Shown: positions 1 through 7,344 of the stretch, piece by piece
How the letters are laid out: every line of letters begins with the position of its first letter
How positions within the stretch are numbered: position 1 is the stretch's first letter
Source: Methylophilaceae bacterium
GTDB lineage: Bacteria; Pseudomonadota; Gammaproteobacteria; Burkholderiales; Methylophilaceae
Direction: 5' to 3'
Assembly: GCA_011391175.1 (NCBI GenBank)
Contig: JAABQZ010000008.1
Coordinates: 1-43,804 of the forward strand
Length of the DNA stretch: 43,804 bases
The notes under the pieces: model-generated
What the model was told of the DNA's origin: nothing
The model's database searches: none
The model's input: the letters and a program-made list of their open reading frames with translations, nothing else
Made by a program: the position numbers and the translations under genes

Positions 1-1686
1 ATTAACCCGCAGGAATCACGCGAAATTTTTATCCGCGAAGCGCTGGCAAATGGTGAGTTCGATAGCAAAGCCGCATTTTTTGTGGCAAATGAGCGATTGA
101 TTGCAGAGGTGGAGGAGCTAGAACATAAGGCGCGTCGCCAAGATGTGTTGGTAGATGAACACCAGTTATTTTCCTTTTACGATAGCAAAATCCCAGCAGA
201 TATTTTCCAAGCAGCCACTTTTGAAAAGTGGCGTGAAGGCGCGGAGAAGCTTAATCCTAAGCTGTTATATTTAACACGTGACGATTTAATGCGTCACGGC
301 GCCGATGCGATTACTGCGGTGCAATTTCCTGAAAAAATGCAGCTAGAAGGTGTGGAAGTTACGCTTAAATATCGCTTTGAACCTGCGCATATACTGGATG
401 GCGTGACCGCAACCATTCCATTGATGTTGTTGAACCAACTCGACTCGACCCCAACTGAATGGCTGGTGCCAGGCATGTTGCGTGAAAAGCTGACTTATTT
501 AATTAAGGCGCTGCCGAAAAATTTTAGGCGGGTTTGCGTGCCGGTGCCGGAGTTTGTCACAGGCTTTTTGCAGCATGCTGAAAACCAGCCGAATGTACCG
601 TTATTGGAGACTTTAGCAAGCTATATTCAACATAAAACCACGCTTAAAATTAGCCAAGAAGACTGGGTGTTAAACGACATTCCGCCACATCATTTAATGA
701 ACTTTAGTGTGGTGGATGATGCAGGGCGTGAACTTGCGATGGGGCGAGATTGGCGGACACTGCAGAAACAACTTGGCCAAGCTGCGCAGCTGACGTTTAG
801 AAACACCTCCCCTGATATTGAGAAAACCAATCTCAAACAATGGGACTTTGGTGACCTGCCACAAACCCTGAGTTTTGAGCGCGATGGCCTGAAAGTCACG
901 GGTTATCCCGCATTAGAAGATAATATCGACGCAGTTTCGGTGAAATTGTTCGATACAGCACAAGAAGCTGAAGCTAATCACCGCCAAGGCGTTGCGCGCT
1001 TGATGCGCTTTGAGTTAAAAGAGCAAGTAAAGCAACTAGAAAAAGGCCTGCCCAACTTTAACCAATATGCGTTGGTGTTTAGAAACATCATGTCGCCAGA
1101 TGACTTGCGCGAAGATTTGCTGACGGCGATTGCCGATCGTGCATTTATTGGTGAAGATGATTTGCCGCGTAGCAACTCAGAATTTATGCAGTTAAAACAA
1201 CGCGCTAGAACGCGCTTGCCAGCTGTGAGTGAGGCGATTGCACGGCAAGCTCAGACGATTGCCACTGAATACCAAAGCTTAATCAATAGCCAAGCTAAAA
1301 TGCCGGCCACGGTCAATCGCCTTAAAAAAGATGTTGAACAACAGGTGCAACTGTTAGTGTATAAAAATTGTTTTACACAAATCCCTTGGACACATTTGCA
1401 GCATATTCCACGCTATTTAAAAGCGCTCAATTTGCGCATCCAAAAACAACCAGCTAACCCAGAGCGCGATGGTAAAAACGCTGCCAGCGTGGGACTGCTA
1501 TGGCAAAAATGGCAAGACAAGACGCACCAGTTACAGCAGGCTGGAAGCCTTATCCCGCCTTCTTTGCAGGATTATCGTTGGCTTATAGAGGAGTTACGTG
1601 TTTCGTTGTTTGCACAGGAACTCAAGACGCCATTTCCAGTCTCGATTAAACGACTTGAAAAAACTTGGCAAGATATACAACATTAA
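1..1686 (+). CDS. hrpA: ATP-dependent RNA helicase HrpA, C-terminal part (5' truncated by window edge)
   Basis: The reading frame is open from base 1, so this is the last 561 residues of a larger protein; the GTG at 82 is internal. HrpA is a DEAH-box RNA helicase of about 1300 residues in E. coli, acting on RNA and stalled ribosomes in the cytoplasm. The visible part starts at NPQESREIFIREAL and continues through EVEELEHKARRQDVLVDE and FYDSKIP, all typical of HrpA just after the helicase core. The remainder matches the HrpA-specific C-terminal region (DUF3418 type), ending near WLIEELRVSLFAQELKTPFPVS. The helicase motifs lie upstream of the window and cannot be checked. The stop codon TAA (1684-1686) overlaps the next start by one base (TAATG), suggesting translational coupling. 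Confidence 0.95.
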   Translation: MNPQESREIFIREALANGEFDSKAAFFVANERLIAEVEELEHKARRQDVLVDEHQLFSFYDSKIPADIFQAATFEKWREGAEKLNPKLLYLTRDDLMRHGADAITAVQFPEKMQLEGVEVTLKYRFEPAHILDGVTATIPLMLLNQLDSTPTEWLVPGMLREKLTYLIKALPKNFRRVCVPVPEFVTGFLQHAENQPNVPLLETLASYIQHKTTLKISQEDWVLNDIPPHHLMNFSVVDDAGRELAMGRDWRTLQKQLGQAAQLTFRNTSPDIEKTNLKQWDFGDLPQTLSFERDGLKVTGYPALEDNIDAVSVKLFDTAQEAEANHRQGVARLMRFELKEQVKQLEKGLPNFNQYALVFRNIMSPDDLREDLLTAIADRAFIGEDDLPRSNSEFMQLKQRARTRLPAVSEAIARQAQTIATEYQSLINSQAKMPATVNRLKKDVEQQVQLLVYKNCFTQIPWTHLQHIPRYLKALNLRIQKQPANPERDGKNAASVGLLWQKWQDKTHQLQQAGSLIPPSLQDYRWLIEELRVSLFAQELKTPFPVSIKRLEKTWQDIQH

Positions 1687-2597
1687 TGGCAACAAAATTA
1701 CCCAGCAACAATGCGTTCGAAGAGTTTTTACAAACGCCAAAAATTGACAAACATTTTCGCTTAAGCATTAGCCGAAATACGCTGGTTGCGTTTATCGTTT
1801 CCCTGTTGATTCACGCATTGATTTTGTTTTTTGTGGTGCCTAAGTTCAAACAAGCACCAGAAGTAGAGCCACCGCCATTTCAAGTGGTACTTGCACAACC
1901 TGAACAAGCAGAAACACCGCCAGCACCATTGCCAGAAACACTGCCTCAGGAGCCAATACCAGAGCCGCCTGCAGAGCCAGTCAAAAAAGCTGAGCCCTTA
2001 AAACCAAAAGTAATGACCAAGCCAAAAAGCAAAACGCCCAAATCATCCGATTTTTCGGTACCTGATGTGATGACGGCACCTGAGCCCGCACCCGATAAAT
2101 TACCTACTAAACCAGATGACAAGCCCGTTGATATGATGGCTTATGTCAACAAGAAGCGTGCAGAGCGCGCCGCCGAAGAAGCCAACGCTGCTAGAATTAA
2201 TGCCGAAGCCGTTGCCAAAGAAAGAGGGCTCAGTGAGGAGGAAAAGCGTGACGCCAAAATTAAGAGTAATTTTCAGAATGGTACCAATGGCATATTTGAA
2301 ATCACCAGTTTAGGAAACCGCAACGCCACGTTTACCTTTTTAGGTTGGGTTGGGGATTTCAGCGCCTCGCATCGCCAATATTTTGAAGTGGAAGCTAGTG
2401 GTAGTGAGGATGTGCGTCGAGTGATGATCCGGCGCATGATTAGCTTGATTCGCGAGCACTACCAAGGTGATTTTAATTGGGAATCGCACCGCATGGCGCG
2501 CACTATCGTGCTTTCTGCACGGCCAGAAGATAGTGCAGGACTAGAAGATTTTTTAATGCTGGAATTTTTTGGTCAAAACTACAAAACGGCTTTATAA
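1686..2597 (+). CDS. Proline-rich single-pass inner-membrane protein of unknown function (TonB-like layout)
   Basis: I place the start at the ATG at 1686, which overlaps the hrpA stop as TAATG, giving 303 residues. An upstream in-frame codon at 1665 would only add residues from within hrpA. The layout is a cytoplasmic N-terminus, one hydrophobic segment at about residues 34-53 (LVAFIVSLLIHALILFFVV), a long Pro/Glu/Lys-rich stretch to about 140, a charged helical stretch (KKRAERAAEEANAARINAE) and a compact C-terminal domain of about 100 residues. TonB and TolA share this layout, but I see no TonB C-terminal YP signature. The C-terminus (SHRQYFEVEA, MIRRMISLIREHYQGDFNWES) looks like a conserved betaproteobacterial family without known function. 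No role should be inferred from the TonB-like shape alone. Confidence 0.85.
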   Translation: MATKLPSNNAFEEFLQTPKIDKHFRLSISRNTLVAFIVSLLIHALILFFVVPKFKQAPEVEPPPFQVVLAQPEQAETPPAPLPETLPQEPIPEPPAEPVKKAEPLKPKVMTKPKSKTPKSSDFSVPDVMTAPEPAPDKLPTKPDDKPVDMMAYVNKKRAERAAEEANAARINAEAVAKERGLSEEEKRDAKIKSNFQNGTNGIFEITSLGNRNATFTFLGWVGDFSASHRQYFEVEASGSEDVRRVMIRRMISLIREHYQGDFNWESHRMARTIVLSARPEDSAGLEDFLMLEFFGQNYKTAL

Positions 2598-2671
2598 ATC
2601 TATTTATTCAGTCGCCTTGTCCCACCTCGCCCAATTTAACAGTGTTAATAAGCGGCTTAAAGAAAACGAAG

Positions 2672-3052
2672 TTAGGGTTTTATAACACAAAGCTCTGCAG
2701 CCATTTTGCCGACGGACCACATGGCCTCATTGTTTTTACCTCTCAACGTATAACGCCCATTACTGTACATAAAACCTGATGCCACTTTCTGTACTGGTAA
2801 TATGATTAACGTGCCATCTACTAGTGAGATATTAGCCGCAACTTTTTTGACTTCATACCTGTGCATGCTATTTCTGCCACCACGCATCGTCGTAAAGCCC
2901 TTTTCTGTAAACCTAACCGCAAGTTCAGTGCCACGGTCGCATGCATAATGTACACCTTTTGCATCAGCAGGCAACGTAGCACAAGCACCGATAAAGCAAG
3001 TTGCGATACCAGCGAATGTGATGGCAATGGCCTTTATTAATTTAGTCTGCAT
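2672..3052 (-). CDS. MliC-like lysozyme-inhibitor lipoprotein
   Basis: A 126-residue lipoprotein. A hydrophobic signal sequence ends in the lipobox I21-G22-A23-C24, so Cys24 is the likely lipidated residue. The mature part has the MliC/PF09864 pattern: YACDRGTELAVRF near the front, then ASGFMYSNGRYTLRGKNNEAMW and a late Cys that could pair with the Cys in YACD. Proteins of this family sit on the outer membrane and inhibit C-type lysozyme. The match is by motif; the inhibitory loop is only loosely conserved, so 'MliC-like' is safer than MliC. It lies 28 bp downstream of the CobW-type GTPase on the same strand and may share its transcript. It is convergent with the gene ending at 2597. Confidence 0.75.
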   Translation of the reverse strand: MQTKLIKAIAITFAGIATCFIGACATLPADAKGVHYACDRGTELAVRFTEKGFTTMRGGRNSMHRYEVKKVAANISLVDGTLIILPVQKVASGFMYSNGRYTLRGKNNEAMWSVGKMAAELCVIKP

Positions 3053-3080
3053 AACGTGGTCTTGATAATAAACAACTAGT

Positions 3081-4082
3081 TTACACTTGCATTAATGTAT
3101 TTCTAATGGCTGATTCGTCTAAACTTTTACCAATCACCACAATGCGATTTGTCGGTTCATCTTCTGTCCAGCCTTGTAACAAAGTTGGCGGGTAAGGCGT
3201 AAAATGCACAGCATGAATTGCCAGTGGTGCTGGCTGGTCAGCTGCATGGATAATGCCTTTCAAGCGCAGTAAGTTAGTACCGTGCGTTTGACATAACTTT
3301 AAAATAACCGGTTTTAAATCACGCCAATTGATTGGGTTGGGTAGAGTGACAGTGAAACTATCAATCTCGTCATGCTGATTTTTTAGCATACTTGTTGCCT
3401 TAACAGGGGCACGCAACCAGCGTTGTGGTTCGGCACGCTTGCCTGAGGGGTCAAACAAACCTACATCGATGATAAAATCTGGCTCGATTATACCCATGCT
3501 GATTTTATGCTGAGTGGCACCTGGGTTGATTTTGATCAGCTTTTCTTTTAAATCAGATAGCTGTTCAGGCGTCGCCAAATCAGTTTTGGTCAGTAGCAAC
3601 ACATCGGCTACGGCGGCTTGTTTACGCGCTTCTAAGTGCTCTTCTAGTTGTTGCAAACCATATTCACTATCCACCGTCACTACCACTGCATCTAACCTAA
3701 ACACGCTTTCAATGACGGGCTCATTCAGTAAGTTGCCTAAAATAGGGCCTGGGTCAGCCATGCCGGTAGTTTCGATGACGATGCGATTAAATTGTGGAAT
3801 CGCTTGCAGTGCGCGCTTGAAAAATAAATCGCGCATGGTGTCCGCTAGCTCGTTTTTCAGAGTGCAACAGACACAGCCGCTACTTAATAACACGGTGTTA
3901 TCAGCAATCTGCTCGCTATCTACTTGGGTTGCCAGAATATGATCTAGCCCAGTTGTGCCCAGCTCATTGATGATGACAGCGCTATCTTTCATTGCTGGTT
4001 GCGCCAGCAAATGATTTAGTAATGTGGTTTTGCCTGAGCCTAAAAAGCCAGTCAGTAATGTGACGGGAATACGATTATCCAT
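3081..4082 (-). CDS. CobW/YjiA-family (COG0523) GTP-dependent metal chaperone
   Basis: 333 residues, the usual length for G3E-family COG0523 proteins. The P-loop is GFLGSGKTT at residues 12-20, followed by an ELG motif after VIINE. The metal-binding CxCC motif is C70-V-C72-C73 within LLSSGCVCCTL. ETTGMADPGP and LLTKTD (the guanine-specificity motif) follow. The C-terminal third is a CobW_C domain ending in IVVIGKSLDE. Family members use GTP to deliver metals such as zinc, cobalt or nickel to client proteins; the metal here cannot be told from sequence. No cobalamin genes are nearby, so a general metal-homeostasis role is more likely than CobW proper. An AAGG ribosome-binding site precedes the ATG. 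The MliC-like gene follows after 28 bp. Confidence 0.9.
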   Translation of the reverse strand: MDNRIPVTLLTGFLGSGKTTLLNHLLAQPAMKDSAVIINELGTTGLDHILATQVDSEQIADNTVLLSSGCVCCTLKNELADTMRDLFFKRALQAIPQFNRIVIETTGMADPGPILGNLLNEPVIESVFRLDAVVVTVDSEYGLQQLEEHLEARKQAAVADVLLLTKTDLATPEQLSDLKEKLIKINPGATQHKISMGIIEPDFIIDVGLFDPSGKRAEPQRWLRAPVKATSMLKNQHDEIDSFTVTLPNPINWRDLKPVILKLCQTHGTNLLRLKGIIHAADQPAPLAIHAVHFTPYPPTLLQGWTEDEPTNRIVVIGKSLDESAIRNTLMQV

Positions 4083-4152
4083 AGAAACCTTGTGCTGCTA
4101 ATTTGCATATTGATTTTACGTTAAAAAGTGACTAAAGCCACTTGCCATAGGC

Positions 4153-4177
4153 AAAAAAAGAGGCTACCGAAGTAGCC
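4153..4177 (-). terminator. Rho-independent terminator, minus strand
   Basis: Stem GGCTAC (4162-4167) pairs with GTAGCC (4172-4177) around a CGAA loop. On the minus strand it is followed by CTTTTTTT (complement of the A-run at 4153-4159). It points away from the RNB gene and toward the CobW-type gene, and the 420 bp upstream of it contain no annotated minus-strand gene. It therefore implies a short, unassigned transcript. Confidence 0.75.
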
Positions 4178-4276
4178 CCATAAATCACAAAAGTGAATTA
4201 TTATTTTTTCTAATAGTGTGATTCTAATGCCGCACTTTTAATCTCTGCTAACTGGTATAGTGAGTTGCACAACCAG

Positions 4277-4324
4277 TTAAATTGCTGCAATCACTGCGGG
4301 CGATAGAATCTTATTGGTACTCAT
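4277..4324 (-). CDS. Possible 15-codon short ORF upstream of the orphan terminator
   Basis: The minus-strand ATG at 4324-4322 opens MSTNKILSPAVIAAI and stops at TAA (4279-4277). A purine-rich AAGAAGC lies just upstream and could act as a ribosome-binding site. The ORF sits about 100 nt before the terminator at 4177. It could be a leader peptide, a tiny secreted or membrane peptide, or chance. It lacks the conserved Glu and Tyr of PqqA. Nothing in the composition proves translation. Confidence 0.2.
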   Translation of the reverse strand: MSTNKILSPAVIAAI

Positions 4325-4446
4325 GATGCTTCTTTAAATATTAATAATGCGCTAATTTAACAAGCTAAATTCGCTATAAAACATTAAAATTACGACTTTA
4401 AAGATTAATTTTCTTTAAAAATATAAATCTTTTTTAACAATGTTCA

Positions 4447-4554
4447 TTAAAACACTTTCACAAAAAACACATCGTAAACAATTGTTAACGATTTATCGTT
4501 TGCCCTTGGTTGTGATTTAGTAAAATCGACACAGTCAATTTCTAATTCGCTCAT
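4447..4554 (-). CDS. Possible 35-codon short ORF divergent from the RNB gene
   Basis: The minus-strand ATG at 4554 opens MSELEIDCVDFTKSQPRAND and ends at TAA (4449-4447) after a hydrophobic tail VYDVFFVKVF. AAAGAG lies 7 nt upstream, at normal ribosome-binding-site spacing. It starts 50 bp from the divergent RNB start and lies upstream of the orphan terminator on the same strand. I do not recognise the peptide. Its codons overlap the nested palindromes at 4473-4500, so it could equally be chance. Confidence 0.2.
   Translation of the reverse strand: MSELEIDCVDFTKSQPRANDKSLTIVYDVFFVKVF
4473..4500. promoter_or_regulatory. Nested palindromes, possible operator
   Basis: Two overlapping inverted repeats lie 104-131 bp before the RNB start. 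One is CGTAAACAATTGTTAACG (4473-4490), a palindrome with one mismatched pair. The other has arms AACGAT (4487-4492) and ATCGTT (4495-4500). The arrangement could be a repressor site for one or both flanking transcripts. No regulator family can be named from it. Confidence 0.35.
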
Positions 4555-4603
4555 TTGCAAACTCTTTTTAGTCACTAAACGCCCGAAAGATACAATTCAA
4601 CAC

Positions 4604-6523
4604 ATGCAAGTATTTTACGAAGAAGATAGCCAATTTAAAGTGGCAACGGTGATGACCGACAACGCAGGCTCTCTGCAAGTGGAGTCTGCCAGCGGTAAAC
4701 GTAGCAAAATAAAGGCGGCTAATGTGTTGTTGCGGTTTGAACTTGCGCCACAAGGCTTTATGGATGCGGCTGCTGGCGAGGCAGAAAAATTAGAAGTAGA
4801 ATTTTTGTGGGAATGTTGTGGTGAACCAGAGTTTTGGTTTGAAGATTTAGCCGCTGAATATTACGGTAAAAAACCAAGCCCAATTGAAGCGGCTGCAACG
4901 GCGATTAAGTTACACAGCGCCCCAATTTATTTTTACCGCAAGGGCAAAGGCCGCTATAAAGCAGCGCCAGCCGAAACTTTAAAGTTAGCGCTTGCCGCAG
5001 TGGAGCGCAAAAAATTGCAAGCCGAGCAAGTGGCAATTTGGGTGCAGCAGCTCAATAATAAGACTTTGCCAGAAGCCTTTATCAATAAGGCAGACAGTCT
5101 AGTTTATCATCCCGATAAAAACTCGTTGGAGTGGAAAGCGATAGACGAAGCGGCGCAAACTTCAGGCAGGTTGGCTCTCACAGTGATGCATGATTGCGGA
5201 CTGATTCACAACGCGCACGACTATCACTTAGGTGCATTTTTACGCGAGATGTTTCCACAGAAAACTGGCTCTGATAAAAATGGTCAGGCAGGCACGGATT
5301 TTCCAGCGTATGACATGCCCAAAATCCCTGACGATTTGCCGCTGGCAAATGTGGCATGCTTTAGTATTGATGATGCCACCACCACTGAAATAGACGATGC
5401 GTTTAGCCTAGAAACTTTGTCTAATGGCAATACGCGCGTTGGCGTTCACATTGCGGCGCCAAGCTTAGCAGTGCTGCCAGAGAGTGCCTTGGATGCTATG
5501 GTGCTTAGCCGCCTTTCTACTGTGTATATGCCAGGCAATAAAATCACCATGCTGCCCGATGATGTGGTGAAACCTTTTAGTCTAGATGCCGGCGAAACTA
5601 GACCCGCGTTGAGTTTGTATGTAGAAATGACGCCTGCATTTGAAATTGTGGCCAATGAAACTAAGCTGGAAAAAATTAAAGTGGCAGCTAATTTGCGCCA
5701 CGATGCATTAGAGCCGTTTTTTAATGTGAATACACTAGCAGCTAACAGCGGCCATGCCTATTGGCCGCAACTAAAGTGCTTGTTTGAGTTTGCAGAAAGT
5801 TTGGAAAAAGCGCGAGGTAAGCATAATCCGAATCAATCTCCACAAATTGATTACAACTTTTACGTGACGGATGGCATCGTCAACATCGTCGCACGTGAGC
5901 GCGGCAGTCCTATGGATAAGTTGGTGGCTGAGTTGATGATTTATGCCAACAGTCACTGGGGCAGGTTGCTGAAAGAAGCCAATATTGCGGGTATTTATCG
6001 TGCGCAAACCGGTGGCAAAGTGTTTATGACACATGTTGCAGAACCACACCAGGGCTTGGGAGTAGCGCAATATGCTTGGTGCACTTCGCCTTTAAGAAGA
6101 GCGGTTGATCTAGTCAACCAGCGCCAGTTGATTGCCATGTTGAATCAACAAACCGCACCTTATAACGCAGCAGACGGCAAGTTGAATGTCATTATTCGCA
6201 ACTTTGATCAAACTTATAACGCTTATAGCGAATTTCAAACCCGCATGGAGCGTTACTGGTGCTTACAATATTTGATTCAAGAAAAATTGACAGAAGTGAC
6301 TGCAACGATTTGGCGTGACAACTTAGTACGGATTGACGGCATGTTTTACATAACTAAAGTGCCCAGCCTGCCTGAGTTGAAAGTTGGCACAAAAGTGTTA
6401 CTAGAAATCAAGCACATAGACACATTATTGATGGAGCTGAGCTGCAAGTTTAAAGCGGCTATACCATCAGAAATAAATGAGGTTGCTGAGATAGAAGTTA
6501 TCGAAGAAAGTGTTGAAATATAA
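4604..6523 (+). CDS. RNB-domain 3'-5' exoribonuclease (RNase II family)
   Basis: 639 residues. The N-terminus (FYEEDSQFKVATVM, then SGKRSKIKAANVLLRFE) is the form seen in betaproteobacterial RNB proteins rather than E. coli Rnb. The catalytic RNB signature is SIDDATTTEIDDAFSLE, with acidic residues D256, D257, D264 and D265 available for magnesium binding. YMPGNKITMLPD and CTSPLRRAVDLVNQRQL follow as in RNase II/R. The enzyme degrades single-stranded RNA processively from the 3' end in the cytoplasm. A typical S1 domain is not obvious at the C-terminus, only a short beta-rich tail. No strong ribosome-binding site precedes the ATG. It is the first gene of a four-gene run; the next start is 4 bp after its stop. 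Confidence 0.9.
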   Translation: MQVFYEEDSQFKVATVMTDNAGSLQVESASGKRSKIKAANVLLRFELAPQGFMDAAAGEAEKLEVEFLWECCGEPEFWFEDLAAEYYGKKPSPIEAAATAIKLHSAPIYFYRKGKGRYKAAPAETLKLALAAVERKKLQAEQVAIWVQQLNNKTLPEAFINKADSLVYHPDKNSLEWKAIDEAAQTSGRLALTVMHDCGLIHNAHDYHLGAFLREMFPQKTGSDKNGQAGTDFPAYDMPKIPDDLPLANVACFSIDDATTTEIDDAFSLETLSNGNTRVGVHIAAPSLAVLPESALDAMVLSRLSTVYMPGNKITMLPDDVVKPFSLDAGETRPALSLYVEMTPAFEIVANETKLEKIKVAANLRHDALEPFFNVNTLAANSGHAYWPQLKCLFEFAESLEKARGKHNPNQSPQIDYNFYVTDGIVNIVARERGSPMDKLVAELMIYANSHWGRLLKEANIAGIYRAQTGGKVFMTHVAEPHQGLGVAQYAWCTSPLRRAVDLVNQRQLIAMLNQQTAPYNAADGKLNVIIRNFDQTYNAYSEFQTRMERYWCLQYLIQEKLTEVTATIWRDNLVRIDGMFYITKVPSLPELKVGTKVLLEIKHIDTLLMELSCKFKAAIPSEINEVAEIEVIEESVEI

Positions 6524-6527
6524 CGCT

Positions 6528-7343
6528 ATGTTTAGGATTAACCGTAAAATCCATAAAACTGTGTCGGAGTTTGCCACCGTAGAGGTGATTGAAGTGGATG
6601 GTGTGCGCTCATTGTATTTGGGCTCGGTAACCATACAAAGCAGCATGCGCACCAAAACGCCATTGGCGTTAGAGTTGGCTTATTCGCGCGGCATGATGTG
6701 CTTTTTGCTTTTTACAAAAAACGCCAAGCATGTGCTGAGTATTGGTTTGGGTGGTGGTTCCGTGCCAAAATTTATACATGCATTTTGCCCAGAAATCACG
6801 CAAACGGTGGTGGAAATTAATCCACAAATTATAGCCACTGCGCGCAGTCATTTCTTTGTTCCAGATAATGACGAAAGACTCAATGTTATTGAAGCCGATG
6901 GCCTTGCGCACTTGGCCAGTCACCCAAATAGCACTGATGTGCTAATGATAGATGCGTTTGACAGCGTGGGGATTCCGCCTGATTTTTGTAGCCAAGACTT
7001 TTTTGATAGTTGTGAGCATGTTTTGTTGCATGACGGCATTTTTGTGATTAACTTGTGGGGCAGCGATAAAAATTTTGATATTTATTTGCGCCGCATTGAG
7101 CAAAGTTTTGACGATAAAGTACTGATGCTACCCACGGGCAAGCCTGGCAATATTGTGGTGTGTGGATTTAAAGCAGGCTTTAAATCCACACAAGTGCAAA
7201 CGATTACACAACTACGGGAGCGTGCAAAAATGCTTGAACAGCAATTTGAAAAGCCGCATCACATCGAATTTTTAAGCTTTTTAGAAAAGCTGTGTGAACA
7301 TAACCCACACAATAACACTCAGTTTTTTATGGATAAAAAATAA
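6528..7343 (+). CDS. Spermidine-synthase-like SAM-fold protein
   Basis: I choose the ATG at 6528 (MFRINRK, 271 residues), 4 bp after the RNB stop; a GTG at 6510 would overlap that gene. The Rossmann nucleotide-binding motif is VLSIGLGGGSVPKF, followed by the acidic VVEINP that ends strand 2 in polyamine synthases. The family Asp region appears as MIDAFDSVGIPP, which lacks the DSTDPxGP form of true spermidine synthases. The N-terminal beta-hairpin region of SpeE is also short. It belongs to the broad spermidine synthase superfamily, but aminopropyl transfer is not assured, and a methyltransferase-like activity is possible. Its place between an RNase and an rRNA methyltransferase gives no direct substrate clue. 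Confidence 0.75.
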   Translation: MFRINRKIHKTVSEFATVEVIEVDGVRSLYLGSVTIQSSMRTKTPLALELAYSRGMMCFLLFTKNAKHVLSIGLGGGSVPKFIHAFCPEITQTVVEINPQIIATARSHFFVPDNDERLNVIEADGLAHLASHPNSTDVLMIDAFDSVGIPPDFCSQDFFDSCEHVLLHDGIFVINLWGSDKNFDIYLRRIEQSFDDKVLMLPTGKPGNIVVCGFKAGFKSTQVQTITQLRERAKMLEQQFEKPHHIEFLSFLEKLCEHNPHNNTQFFMDKK

Positions 7344-7344
7344 T

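Larger units (their letters stand above)
4083..4603. other. 521-bp non-coding gap between divergent genes
   Basis: This AT-rich gap separates the CobW-type gene (minus) from the RNB gene (plus). It holds a minus-strand terminator (4153-4177) that matches no annotated gene, two possible minus-strand short ORFs (4277-4324 and 4447-4554), an inverted repeat with arms TAACTGGT (4249-4256) and ACCAGTTA (4272-4279), and nested palindromes at 4473-4500. A weak plus-strand promoter for the RNB gene could be TTGCCC (4500-4505) with TAAAAT (4521-4526), but the 15-bp spacer is short. No known RNA family was recognised. Confidence 0.6.

Noticed and set aside
4122-4140. Second minus-strand terminator, AAGTG/CACTT with a T-run, before the CobW gene
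   Set aside because: The stem is only 5 bp, too weak to claim beside the clear one at 4153-4177.
4277-4324. PqqA-type precursor peptide
   Set aside because: It lacks the Glu and Tyr that are cross-linked in PqqA, and no pqq genes are nearby.
6510-6527. GTG start for the spermidine-synthase-like gene
   Set aside because: It would overlap the RNB stop and adds residues with no family match; the ATG at 6528 fits better.
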